From Raineya sp. (GTDB lineage: Bacteria > Bacteroidota > Bacteroidia > Cytophagales > Thermonemataceae), in contig JALONN010000011.1 in the NCBI GenBank assembly GCA_025454915.1, positions 1 through 64,000 on the forward strand: a DNA stretch of 64,000 nt. Reading direction: 5' to 3'. This document shows, one piece after another, positions 1 through 7,240 of this stretch. The position numbers and the translations under genes are program-made. How positions within the stretch are numbered: position 1 is the stretch's first letter; each line of letters opens with the position of its first letter. The notes beneath the pieces were generated by a model. It made no database searches. It saw only the letters and a program-made list of their open reading frames with translations, and was not told the origin of the DNA.

Positions 1-181
1 AGCACTTACAGCAGAACAGTTAAGAGAAATATGGGCTACTAAAAATGCAGCGGGCATATACGATTATCTAAAAGGTTTTTCTCATATCTATATCATAGAT
101 TTAGATTCTCCCCAACCCAAACAACCCACAAAATATAAAATCATAGAAGTAAAGCCTTACTATGAGTGGGAGCATAATTAA
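1..181 (+). CDS. 3' end of a secreted paralogue (partial gene)
   Basis: The window opens inside a reading frame that starts at base 2 and stops with TAA at 179-181. It encodes the last 59 residues of a protein. The tail contains IYIIDLDSPQPKQP followed by KYKIIEVKPYY and an acidic end. The same tail closes the gene ending at 1160, and close variants occur in the genes at 225 and 1204, so this is the first visible member of a tandem paralogue array. The 5' part, including any signal peptide, lies outside the window. Function is unknown. A hairpin terminator follows directly. Confidence 0.85.
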   Translation, partial: ALTAEQLREIWATKNAAGIYDYLKGFSHIYIIDLDSPQPKQPTKYKIIEVKPYYEWEHN

Positions 182-185
182 ATTG

Positions 186-212
186 AAGCCCCTTAAGTGA
201 AAAGGGGCTTTT
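186..212 (+). terminator. intrinsic terminator-like hairpin between paralogues
   Basis: A 9-bp perfect stem (AAGCCCCTT at 186-194 with AAGGGGCTT at 202-210) has a 7-nt loop and a short T run. It lies 4 bases after the preceding stop and only 13 bases before the next start codon. It may attenuate rather than fully separate transcription of the array. Confidence 0.7.
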
Positions 213-293
213 AAACGCTAAAATATGAAAAAGACAATTTATTTATTAAGTGTAGTATTTTTAATATGCTTTCAAGGAGTAGCTCAAAATATG
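186..293 (+). repeat. direct repeat, copy 1: terminator plus signal-peptide segment
   Basis: About 108 bases, comprising the hairpin, the leader and the signal-peptide codons of the gene at 225. They recur with only a handful of substitutions and one extra base at 1164-1272 upstream of and inside the gene at 1204. The start-codon contexts (AAACGCTAAAATATG) are identical. This points to duplication or gene conversion between the first and third complete genes of the array. Confidence 0.85.
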
Positions 294-671
294 CCTTTAC
301 CTGATCCCAACACACCTAATATATTATTTTTAAAATTTAGTAAAATATTAAATTCTCCAAAATCATTTACAGAAGCTTTAGTAAGGTCAAATAATGGTGT
401 TGATTTAGAGTGGCAAAACAGCTATCTTTTTTATTCAAAAGATAATCAAGGAAGAAATATAAATTTAGAATTCTATACTCTTGACAAGAATTACTGTGGT
501 TACACAGAACTTGCAACTTATAATAATGTAGCTATCAGCAAAGAACAATTAAAAGCATTATTAGAGCCTCATCCTTATTATTTAAGAACTCAGCAAATTA
601 GAAACTACAGTAAAATCTATTTAATAGATTTAGATTCTCCCCAACCCAAACAACCCAAAAGGGGCTTTTAA
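225..671 (+). CDS. small secreted paralogue, 3' truncated by a deletion
   Basis: This is a 148-residue protein of unknown family. The first 20 or so residues form a clear signal peptide (KKTIYLLSVVFLICFQGVAQ). The mature part starts with a PxPDPNTPNILFLKF motif shared by the array. Its 5' end is nearly identical to the gene at 1204 and its 3' half nearly identical to the gene at 681, so it is a mosaic. The usual C-terminal KYKIIEVxxYY tail is missing. After QPKQP the frame runs straight into AAAGGGGCTTTTAA, the right arm of the terminator hairpin that normally follows these genes, and ends in KRGF. The deletion removed the 3' tail, the original stop and the left hairpin arm. It may still be expressed, but its normal end is lost. 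Confidence 0.75.
   Translation: MKKTIYLLSVVFLICFQGVAQNMPLPDPNTPNILFLKFSKILNSPKSFTEALVRSNNGVDLEWQNSYLFYSKDNQGRNINLEFYTLDKNYCGYTELATYNNVAISKEQLKALLEPHPYYLRTQQIRNYSKIYLIDLDSPQPKQPKRGF
495..655 (+). repeat. 161-bp direct repeat, copy 1
   Basis: Bases 495-655 match 945-1105 with three differences that I can count. The block covers the 3' half of two neighbouring paralogues, while their 5' halves differ much more. This is the pattern expected of recent gene conversion or unequal recombination. Confidence 0.9.
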
Positions 672-680
672 GCTAAATCT

Positions 681-1160
681 ATGAAAAAGTATATTTTAAC
701 ATTCGTCATAGCATTATTGAGTTTATATACACAAGCTCAACAAATGCCCTTACCAGCCCCTAATGAACCCAATGTTTTATTTTTAAAGTACAGCAAAGTA
801 CTGAATGGTACTAATGAAAAAGGTAGAGTTTATGTTAAGAAAGATAGTGAAAATATGGAGTTTAGAAAAGCATATGCCTTTTTTTCTAATGATGCTACTG
901 GAAAAGTAATGGATTATACTTTTTATGCACCCAACCAAGAATATTGTGGTTACACAGAACTTGCGACTTATAATAATGTAGCTATCAACAAAGAACAATT
1001 AAAAGCGTTATTAGAGCCTCATCCTTATTATTTAAGAACTCAGCAAATTAGAAACTACAGTAAAATCTATTTAATAGATTTAGATTCTCCCCAACCCAAA
1101 CAACCTAATAAATATAAGATTATTGAAGTTCGTCTTTATTTTGCAGGTGAACATGATTAA
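681..1160 (+). CDS. small secreted paralogue of unknown function
   Basis: This is a 159-residue protein with an N-terminal signal peptide (KKYILTFVIALLSLYTQAQ) and a short mature domain. The domain opens with PAPNEPNVLFLKYSKVLNG and closes with IYLIDLDSPQPKQP, then KYKIIEV and an acidic tail. This looks like the intact form of the module that is truncated in the gene at 225 and doubled in the gene at 1204. It has no lipobox, so it is probably periplasmic or exported further. No known domain is recognised. It lies 9 bases after the previous stop and is followed by the same type of hairpin terminator. Confidence 0.8.
   Translation: MKKYILTFVIALLSLYTQAQQMPLPAPNEPNVLFLKYSKVLNGTNEKGRVYVKKDSENMEFRKAYAFFSNDATGKVMDYTFYAPNQEYCGYTELATYNNVAINKEQLKALLEPHPYYLRTQQIRNYSKIYLIDLDSPQPKQPNKYKIIEVRLYFAGEHD
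945..1105 (+). repeat. 161-bp direct repeat, copy 2
   Basis: Second copy of the block at 495-655. The match ends at the CAACCC/CAACCT codon, after which the upstream copy has suffered the deletion that joins it to the terminator arm. Confidence 0.9.
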
Positions 1161-1163
1161 ATC

Positions 1164-1192
1164 AAGCCCCCTTAAGTAAAAAGGGGCTTTTA
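1164..1192 (+). terminator. intrinsic terminator-like hairpin between paralogues
   Basis: AAGCCCCCTT at 1164-1173 pairs with AAGGGGCTT at 1181-1189, followed by a T run. It sits three bases after a stop codon and 12 bases before the next ATG, the same layout as at 186-212. Confidence 0.7.
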
Positions 1193-1272
1193 AACGCTAA
1201 AATATGAAAAAGACGATTTATTTATTAAGTATAGCATTTTTAATATGCTTTCAAGGAGTAGCACAAAATATG
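1164..1272 (+). repeat. direct repeat, copy 2: terminator plus signal-peptide segment
   Basis: Second copy of the block at 186-293. It carries the same spacer, start codon context and signal peptide codons. Confidence 0.85.
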
Positions 1273-2187
1273 GTTGTGCCTGACCCCATTACTGCTAATG
1301 TATTATTTTTGAAGTATAGTATTAAAGAAGGGTATAATCATATAAATACTCTTTATTCACAGATGTATATTTATATAAAAAAAGATAATCAAAGATTAGA
1401 AAGACCATGTTATAGCTTTATAAATTTTAAAATGACTGATAATTTTTATCATGTGATGAATGACATTATTCTTTTTTCTTCAGATACCACTACATACAAT
1501 TATGTAGATTCCATATTGTTTAAAAAGATAGCATTCAATGAAACACAATTTTTAGAATCTATAAAGAATAAAAATGCAGAAGAACGGAAATCATATCTCA
1601 AAAGAACACCTGTTTATGTGTTAGATTATGATAGTAGAGATGTACAAGGGAGAGTAAAAATTTTAAAAGTAGAACCTTATTATCGTGATGAGCATTTTCC
1701 TTTAAAAGAACCTGAATTGCTACCTACTCCAAACCCTCATGCTTCCAATGTGTTGTTTTTGAAATATGATAAGAACCTGAATGGAGAAATATATCAAGTA
1801 TCTATACTCGATTTTGATTCTGAAAAAAGAAAAAAAAATAGAGGAATGGGTGGTTTGATTGTTTATTATTTTATAAGTAAAAAGCAATTAGATAATTTTG
1901 GTGTGCCTATGCCATTAGGTTTTTCTACGGAACTTTACCCAGATATGAAATATACTTATGTTGTTCCTGATAAATATGAGAATGTTAGTTTAGATGCTAA
2001 ACAATTATTGAATCTTCTGAAATCTAAAACTCTTGAAGAAAGACAAAAATATTTAGATGGTTTTAAACATATTTACCTGATAGATTATAATGATAAAAAT
2101 TTTTCAGATGTGAGGCAAAAGAAAATTATAGAGGTACGTCCCAAATATGATGAAGATGGAATGGTACTATTTCTTTGTGGTGAGTAA
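1204..2187 (+). CDS. secreted protein with two tandem copies of the array module
   Basis: This is a 327-residue protein with a signal peptide at residues 1-21 that is almost identical to that of the gene at 225. The mature part is an internal duplication. Module 1 (about residues 22-168) has NVLFLKYS near its start and VYVLDYDSR then KILKVEPYYRDEH at its end. Module 2 (about 175-327) repeats NVLFLKYDKNLNG, IYLIDYND and KIIEVRPKY. Each module corresponds to one whole small paralogue, so this gene probably arose by fusion of two array members. The last dozen residues (DGMVLFLCGE) do not match the acidic EH end of the others and may be a shifted or replaced tail. The family is unknown. Confidence 0.8.
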   Translation: MKKTIYLLSIAFLICFQGVAQNMVVPDPITANVLFLKYSIKEGYNHINTLYSQMYIYIKKDNQRLERPCYSFINFKMTDNFYHVMNDIILFSSDTTTYNYVDSILFKKIAFNETQFLESIKNKNAEERKSYLKRTPVYVLDYDSRDVQGRVKILKVEPYYRDEHFPLKEPELLPTPNPHASNVLFLKYDKNLNGEIYQVSILDFDSEKRKKNRGMGGLIVYYFISKKQLDNFGVPMPLGFSTELYPDMKYTYVVPDKYENVSLDAKQLLNLLKSKTLEERQKYLDGFKHIYLIDYNDKNFSDVRQKKIIEVRPKYDEDGMVLFLCGE

Positions 2188-2202
2188 ATCCTATCTAATC
2201 AA

Positions 2203-2232
2203 GTGAAAATTATAGAAGTCATGCGTATGTGA
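2203..2232 (+). pseudogene. vestigial 3' fragment of another array member
   Basis: Read from 2203, this stretch gives VKIIEVMRM and then a stop, which resembles the KYKIIEVxxYY tail that ends the other paralogues. It begins 15 bases after the stop of the 1204 gene and has no start or body of its own. It looks like the remaining 3' end of a copy removed by recombination. It is short, so chance similarity is possible. Confidence 0.45.
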
Positions 2233-2252
2233 TTTTTTTAAATAAATACATT

Positions 2253-2276
2253 AAAAGCCCTCTTTTGAGGGTTTTA
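2253..2276 (+). terminator. intrinsic terminator closing the paralogue array
   Basis: CCCTC at 2258-2262 pairs with GAGGG at 2267-2271, extended by A/T pairs on both sides and followed by TTTT. It lies 65 bases after the last stop of the array. Confidence 0.75.
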
Positions 2277-2290
2277 TTGTTTTTGTTAAG

Positions 2291-2322
2291 TTTGTTTGGT
2301 AAAAAAAAATAAAAAAAGTTTG
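2291..2322 (+). promoter_or_regulatory. candidate Bacteroidota promoter for the gene at 2391
   Basis: TTTG at 2291-2294, 20 bases, then AAAGTTTG at 2315-2322, which matches TAnnTTTG at 7 of 8 positions. The spacing equals that of the better matches upstream of rpsF and tyrS. It would give a leader of about 60 bases. Confidence 0.35.
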
Positions 2323-2390
2323 ACATGAAATAGGGGTAAGAAAAATCTGGGTTGTCTTAGAGCATAATGCAACTAAAATAACCTAAAAAT

Positions 2391-3077
2391 ATGAAAAATG
2401 TCACTTTTAAAACCCTGCTTATAATCGTTCTTTTCTTTGTCAGTCTTACCAGCAAAGCTCAAGATGAAAACTATCAGACAATTTTTGGTAAAAATAGTCA
2501 AGGCTTACAAATCTCAGGATTTGGAAATCTAATTACAGAACTCTCTATTTCAACTTCAAGTCCACGAATCGGAACATTCTACTCTGTAGGAGCTGAAGGG
2601 GCAATTTTATTTAATCAGAAATTTTATATCGGAGCTTATGGGGTATCATCTGTTGCTCCCTTAGATATCACTAAATCATCAGCCAATCTGACCACCAATG
2701 AGCTTATGTTTGTTCAAACAGGTTTGAGTGTAGGCTATAAAGCTCAACCCATGAAAGCCATACACATGACTTTTGGCTTAAGAACAGGATATGGACATTT
2801 ACAAGAGTTTTCTCGTAGTTATAGCCACTGGGATGATTATACTTTCTATGAAAGCTATACTCCTATGTTTGTAGCAACGCCTCATATAAGTGTAGAAGCT
2901 AACTTTTTTCCTTGGATGAAAGCAAGTTTGGGTCTTGGATATCGTCAGGTATTTGGTAAAGATGATGGTTTGGGAGTAAATCCTGTAAAAGACCTGAGTC
3001 AGCCTATTATTCAAACAGGACTTAGTTTTGGATGGTTTAAACCTAAAAAACGTAAAGCATATACTGAACAGCCTTAA
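2391..3077 (+). CDS. predicted outer-membrane beta-barrel protein
   Basis: This is a 228-residue protein with a signal peptide (residues 1-23, ending SKAQ). The rest has alternating hydrophobic and polar residues typical of beta strands, for example FYIGAYGVSSVAP, LSVGYKAQPM and ASLGLGYRQVFG, and it ends with an aromatic-rich strand (LSFGWF). This resembles the many small Bacteroidota outer-membrane beta-barrel proteins of unknown role. No catalytic motif is visible. It is monocistronic or co-transcribed with the lipoprotein gene 51 bases downstream. Confidence 0.65.
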   Translation: MKNVTFKTLLIIVLFFVSLTSKAQDENYQTIFGKNSQGLQISGFGNLITELSISTSSPRIGTFYSVGAEGAILFNQKFYIGAYGVSSVAPLDITKSSANLTTNELMFVQTGLSVGYKAQPMKAIHMTFGLRTGYGHLQEFSRSYSHWDDYTFYESYTPMFVATPHISVEANFFPWMKASLGLGYRQVFGKDDGLGVNPVKDLSQPIIQTGLSFGWFKPKKRKAYTEQP

Positions 3078-3128
3078 TTTTAATAAACTTCAACCAGCAT
3101 ATTTTTTAATCATTTAATCTTTACCACT

Positions 3129-3842
3129 ATGAAAAAAAATCATTGGATTTCGTTTTGCCTTGTTCTTTTAATGGTCGTTTCTGCTTGTCAGCGTAGAGAG
3201 GATTACGGACCTATTCAAGAGTCAGAAATGTCAATTGGTCTTCAAAATTTCCAAAAATTAGAAATGGGGGATGCTTTTGTAATAGAAGTGATACAAGGCT
3301 CTGAGTTTAGTATTGTAGCCAAAGGCGATAAAAGAAATTTAGACGACTTAGAATATTGGGTGAGCAACCAAACGCTCAAAGTTCAGTACAAAAATTCTAG
3401 AAACAGACAGTATTCAACCCGATTGTATATTACAATGCCTAGTTTACAAGAGATTAATTTTTCAGGAGCAAGCAAATCAACAATCAAAGGTTTTACAGGA
3501 AATACAGATTTTAAATTAAACTTAAGTGGTGCATCTACCTGCGATTTACAAGTTCAAGCTTCTAATTTTACTTTCTATATTTCAGGGGCATCAAGGCTTA
3601 AAATATTAGAAAATTTGAATACAAATAAAATAGAGGCTTATATTTCAGGAGCATCAACACTCAATGGATTTCTAGCCAAAGCTGATATCTACACTTTGGA
3701 TGTGTCAGGAGCAAGTAAAGCAGAAATATCCGCTAACCAAACACTTAGAGTAAAAGCCAGTGGGGCAAGTTATGTCCGTTATAAAGGAAGCCCAACCATA
3801 GAAAGCAACCTTTCAGGCGAAAGTCATCTGCAACAAGACTAA
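3129..3842 (+). CDS. GIN-domain (DUF2807) lipoprotein
   Basis: This is a 237-residue protein. It has a lipoprotein signal peptide with lipobox VSAC near residue 20, so it should be lipid-anchored in the envelope. The body matches the DUF2807 / GIN domain family (putative auto-transporter adhesin head-like). It opens with a FVIEVIQGSEFSIVAKGDK strand pair. A SGAS motif (or SGES) then recurs seven times about every 20 residues between residues 112 and 233, the ladder of a parallel beta-helix. Function in the family is not settled, and adhesion or envelope scaffolding has been suggested. A strong terminator follows 9 bases after the stop. Confidence 0.85.
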   Translation: MKKNHWISFCLVLLMVVSACQRREDYGPIQESEMSIGLQNFQKLEMGDAFVIEVIQGSEFSIVAKGDKRNLDDLEYWVSNQTLKVQYKNSRNRQYSTRLYITMPSLQEINFSGASKSTIKGFTGNTDFKLNLSGASTCDLQVQASNFTFYISGASRLKILENLNTNKIEAYISGASTLNGFLAKADIYTLDVSGASKAEISANQTLRVKASGASYVRYKGSPTIESNLSGESHLQQD

Positions 3843-3850
3843 ACACCACT

Positions 3851-3880
3851 AAAAAAGCCCGTTATTAGCGGGCTTTTTTG
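3851..3880 (+). terminator. intrinsic terminator
   Basis: A perfect 11-bp stem (AAAAAAGCCCG at 3851-3861 with CGGGCTTTTTT at 3869-3879) has a 7-nt loop and ends in a T6 run. It follows the DUF2807 gene. Confidence 0.9.
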
Positions 3881-3958
3881 TTTGATAAAATAAGATTTCA
3901 GATATGTTGTAATAACAAACATTTTTTTGTAAAATTATTTTTTCAAACAAACATCACT

Positions 3959-4417
3959 ATGAGTGTAAAATGGGTATTGATTTGTGTTCTTTCTATCTTT
4001 TTGAGTAGTTGTCACACATTTAAAGAACACAATGAAGAGTCATTTCCTAATCGTTCATGGGCAATGGGCAAAGAAGTGGTCTTCAAGCCTGTAATCAAGG
4101 ATATTTCTAAAGACTATAAAGTCTATTTAGAATTGAGGCATATTTACGGGCTTCAGCTTAAAAATTTAAGTGTGAAAGTAAAAACAATTTCTCCTTCAGG
4201 AAAAGAAGAAGTAAATAATTATATTTTTGAAATTATGGATGGGAATAATCAGTATAAAAGCAATTGTTCTGGAGATATGTGTGATGTAAAAACCATTGCT
4301 GGTGAAAATATGAAATTTAAAGAATCAGGAGAATATCAGATTATAGTGACTCATAATATTCCTTCTACAAGTATCAATGGTATAATGGGACTAGGGCTTA
4401 TCATAGACACTAAATAA
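3959..4417 (+). CDS. gldH: GldH-like gliding motility lipoprotein
   Basis: This is a 152-residue lipoprotein. I chose the ATG at 3959 because it opens a compact signal peptide with lipobox LSSC at about residue 18. The in-frame upstream extension to 3878 starts inside the preceding terminator. The mature part follows the GldH pattern: NRSWAMGKEVVFKP, YKVYLELRH, LKVKTISPSGK-like strands, FKESGEYQIIVTH and a C-terminal GIMGLGLIID. GldH is an outer-membrane lipoprotein of the Bacteroidota gliding apparatus linked to T9SS. No other gld gene is near, and this is common in Cytophagales. Assignment is by pattern only. Confidence 0.75.
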   Translation: MSVKWVLICVLSIFLSSCHTFKEHNEESFPNRSWAMGKEVVFKPVIKDISKDYKVYLELRHIYGLQLKNLSVKVKTISPSGKEEVNNYIFEIMDGNNQYKSNCSGDMCDVKTIAGENMKFKESGEYQIIVTHNIPSTSINGIMGLGLIIDTK

Positions 4418-4470
4418 ATTATAAAGCTTACTAAATTAATCATAAAACACCCTTTAAATGTATTTTAAAC

Positions 4471-6585
4471 ATGGCAAACTTTCTAGATAAATGGAAAAAC
4501 ATGAATGATGACTTATCAGTCACTTTTAAAGATTATAAAATTGAGCCTTTAATTAATTATCCTACTCAGGCAGATACTTTTATAGCTGAAAAAAAAATAC
4601 ACAACCATTTTATAGGAGGGATGGCTGTAACAGATGAATATCTGCTTACAACATCAGAAGACAGTACTTTTAAAATTTGGAAAAGAGAAAGCTTGGAACT
4701 CGTAACAGAAATTAGAGACCAAAATGCACCCGTAAACTATATTGCATTTTCTCCTGATAAACGTTATTTAGCTGCCTGTTCCGATGATTTTGCCATCAGA
4801 ATTTATGAAACAGCTAAATGGAGTCTTACAAAAATTCTCAGAGGACATACAGATTATGTGAGTAAAGTAGAGTTCACCAACAATGCTGTGGTTTCTATTT
4901 CTAAAGATGGTTTGGTAAAAGTTTGGGATTACCTGACAGGTAATCTGGTCTTTAACTTGGAAGGACATGAAGAGTGGGTATATAGCTTGGCTGTAAGTCC
5001 CCAAAAGGATAAAATATTGACATCAGCTCTCAATAGTAGTCTCAAACTCTGGGATGTTCAGAATGGAGTTTTATTGAAAGATTTGGTGGAAGGATCTTAT
5101 TTGGGTTATGTGTTAGGCATGACTATCGGAGGAGATAACAGTTCTGGAGTCGGAAATAAACAAAGTCCTAATTCTTCCATCTGGATGTCTAATGGCAAAG
5201 TAGCTACATTTTCGACAGATATTGTAGTCTGGGATGATACTACTTGGCAAGTTCTTTGGCAAAAAGATGCTTCTCATAACAAAATAAAAAGAGGACTGTA
5301 TATAGCCAAGTACAATATGCTTGTTACAGGCTCCGAAGTATTACAAGGCTGGAATTTAGATAATGGCGATCTGATTTTTGAAGAAGTTGCTCATGGAGGA
5401 ACACCTATCTTTAGCTGTGCCGAATGGAATAATCATTATCTTTATACAGGAGATGAAAAAGGAAACCTCAAGGTTTGGAATATTGACACTCTGGTACAAA
5501 GAGGTGTGAAAATTCAGCATACATCAGATATTTATGATGCATATTATCATAAACAATCCAATAATATTTTTTCTTACAGTTATTATTCTGTTGTGGCTTG
5601 GTCTGGATATGGAAAGCCCAAAAAACATATTCAAGGTTTTAAAAGTAATAATACAAAAGTATTGGGATATTTACCCAATCAGCCTAATGAGGTTTATTTG
5701 GCTGCTTCTGGTGAAATAAAAGTAATAGACCCTTACTTACTAACAGAAACTAGAACCATTTTCTTGGATAATGATTTGGTGAATGTGGATAATATGGTTG
5801 CTGTTGATGAAAATCATATTATTACTTATACCATTTCTTACAAACCACGTTTAATCAATGTTCGAACAGGAGAAATAAAAATATTGGATACACCTTGTTG
5901 CTTTTATAACCATTTACAAATTTCAGATGAGATAACCATTTTTTCTACCTATTACGGAGAACCATTGGATACCAAATACCCCAAAGATGGTACAGCTCCT
6001 ATGCTTGATTGTGGTTTTGAGTTTCAGGCTAAAAACCATTACGAAACATCAAGTCCCTTGTTCATTTTTAATAATAAAACACGAAAAATTGAAAAAGAAT
6101 TATGGTATTCTCCTAAAAGGGCAGATGATAAAATATACCCAAATAATCCCATTCGCATAGATGAACACAGAATAGCTGTTACTTGTGCTTCCAATATTTG
6201 CACCATTTGGGATTTAAGAACCTATGAAATTACGCATCGTATTCAGGTTTCAGATGAATACATAGGTTTTACAGAAGTATTTCAGGGTAAATTATATATT
6301 GTGGGTAAAAAAGAAATTTTATATGAATATGATATTCAGAACTTTGAACTACAACGTGAAAAACCCTTAGGAGTAAGTAAACCAGTTCATCATTTGTTTA
6401 ATGCTGAGAAAGGCTTGCTTTCATATACAGAAGGTACAAGATTATACATTTTGGATGTAGGAAAATTTGAAGTTGTCTTTGATGAAGATATGGGTATGCA
6501 GTTTTTTAAGGCTAGAATTGAAGATAATTTGTTAATGGCAGGTACAAAAGATGGTAGACTGTTTACATTTACTTTGAATCCATAA
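4471..6585 (+). CDS. WD40-repeat protein
   Basis: This is a 704-residue protein without a signal peptide, so probably cytoplasmic. The N-terminal 300 residues carry clear WD40 repeats with the usual ending (STFKIWKRES, FAIRIYETAKW, GLVKVWDYLTGN, SSLKLWDVQNG, GNLKVWNID). The C-terminal half holds more diverged blades such as SNICTIWDLRTY. Two seven-bladed propellers would fit the length. It is probably a scaffold for protein interactions. It is the first gene of a three-gene unit, with the next start 3 bases after its stop and two membrane proteins downstream. No enzymatic domain is seen. Confidence 0.85.
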   Translation: MANFLDKWKNMNDDLSVTFKDYKIEPLINYPTQADTFIAEKKIHNHFIGGMAVTDEYLLTTSEDSTFKIWKRESLELVTEIRDQNAPVNYIAFSPDKRYLAACSDDFAIRIYETAKWSLTKILRGHTDYVSKVEFTNNAVVSISKDGLVKVWDYLTGNLVFNLEGHEEWVYSLAVSPQKDKILTSALNSSLKLWDVQNGVLLKDLVEGSYLGYVLGMTIGGDNSSGVGNKQSPNSSIWMSNGKVATFSTDIVVWDDTTWQVLWQKDASHNKIKRGLYIAKYNMLVTGSEVLQGWNLDNGDLIFEEVAHGGTPIFSCAEWNNHYLYTGDEKGNLKVWNIDTLVQRGVKIQHTSDIYDAYYHKQSNNIFSYSYYSVVAWSGYGKPKKHIQGFKSNNTKVLGYLPNQPNEVYLAASGEIKVIDPYLLTETRTIFLDNDLVNVDNMVAVDENHIITYTISYKPRLINVRTGEIKILDTPCCFYNHLQISDEITIFSTYYGEPLDTKYPKDGTAPMLDCGFEFQAKNHYETSSPLFIFNNKTRKIEKELWYSPKRADDKIYPNNPIRIDEHRIAVTCASNICTIWDLRTYEITHRIQVSDEYIGFTEVFQGKLYIVGKKEILYEYDIQNFELQREKPLGVSKPVHHLFNAEKGLLSYTEGTRLYILDVGKFEVVFDEDMGMQFFKARIEDNLLMAGTKDGRLFTFTLNP

Positions 6586-6587
6586 AT

Positions 6588-7235
6588 ATGATTTTCAAAA
6601 AAATACCTGTAATCGTTTATTTTATAGGAATTGTAGCACTCATGTTTTTGATAAGAAACCTTTATAAAAAAACTGTGGTAGAAGATGTAAAACTAGAGAA
6701 ATCTGTTCTGCAAATATCTACCACAGATTTTGTAAATAGATTTTTAAAAGATAGTAGCTCTGTCAAATCTTATCTGAACCAATACATAGAAATAGATGGT
6801 GGCAATCTTGTACATATCCAATATAGTCAAGATACCCAATATATTAAATTTACAAGTGGAGAACAGTCTGATACAGCTTATCATGTAAGAATGCCACTCA
6901 AAAAAGATATAATACCCAAAAATGCTTGTGATTCTTTGGTGGTATTCTATCATCAAAAATATAAAATGAAGCCTTTGAAGCCCTATTTTATATTCTATGC
7001 TCATACCTATAATGATGAAAATGATATTCAATTCAAATTCTTGCCTACTTGTAAACAATACATATCAACAAGTAAAACTACCCATTACTTTTTAGAGAAT
7101 TTTTGTTTGGAAAAAGTAAAAATAAAGGGGAAATTTACAGCTATTTATAAGGAAAATGACAGTACATATGCTATAGAAATAACACCTGCTATCTTACTTT
7201 CAAAATTAGAGAATATAAAAAAAGAACAACTGTAA
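6588..7235 (+). CDS. membrane-anchored protein of unknown function
   Basis: This is a 215-residue protein with one N-terminal membrane segment (about residues 5-25, IPVIVYFIGIVALMFLI) and a soluble remainder. I do not recognise the family. A middle segment (VHIQYSQDTQYIKFTSG) resembles an OB-fold-like or beta-rich domain, but this is only an impression. It lies 2 bases after the WD40 gene and 5 bases before the polytopic protein gene, so the three are very likely co-transcribed. Confidence 0.6.
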   Translation: MIFKKIPVIVYFIGIVALMFLIRNLYKKTVVEDVKLEKSVLQISTTDFVNRFLKDSSSVKSYLNQYIEIDGGNLVHIQYSQDTQYIKFTSGEQSDTAYHVRMPLKKDIIPKNACDSLVVFYHQKYKMKPLKPYFIFYAHTYNDENDIQFKFLPTCKQYISTSKTTHYFLENFCLEKVKIKGKFTAIYKENDSTYAIEITPAILLSKLENIKKEQL

Positions 7236-7240
7236 AACTC

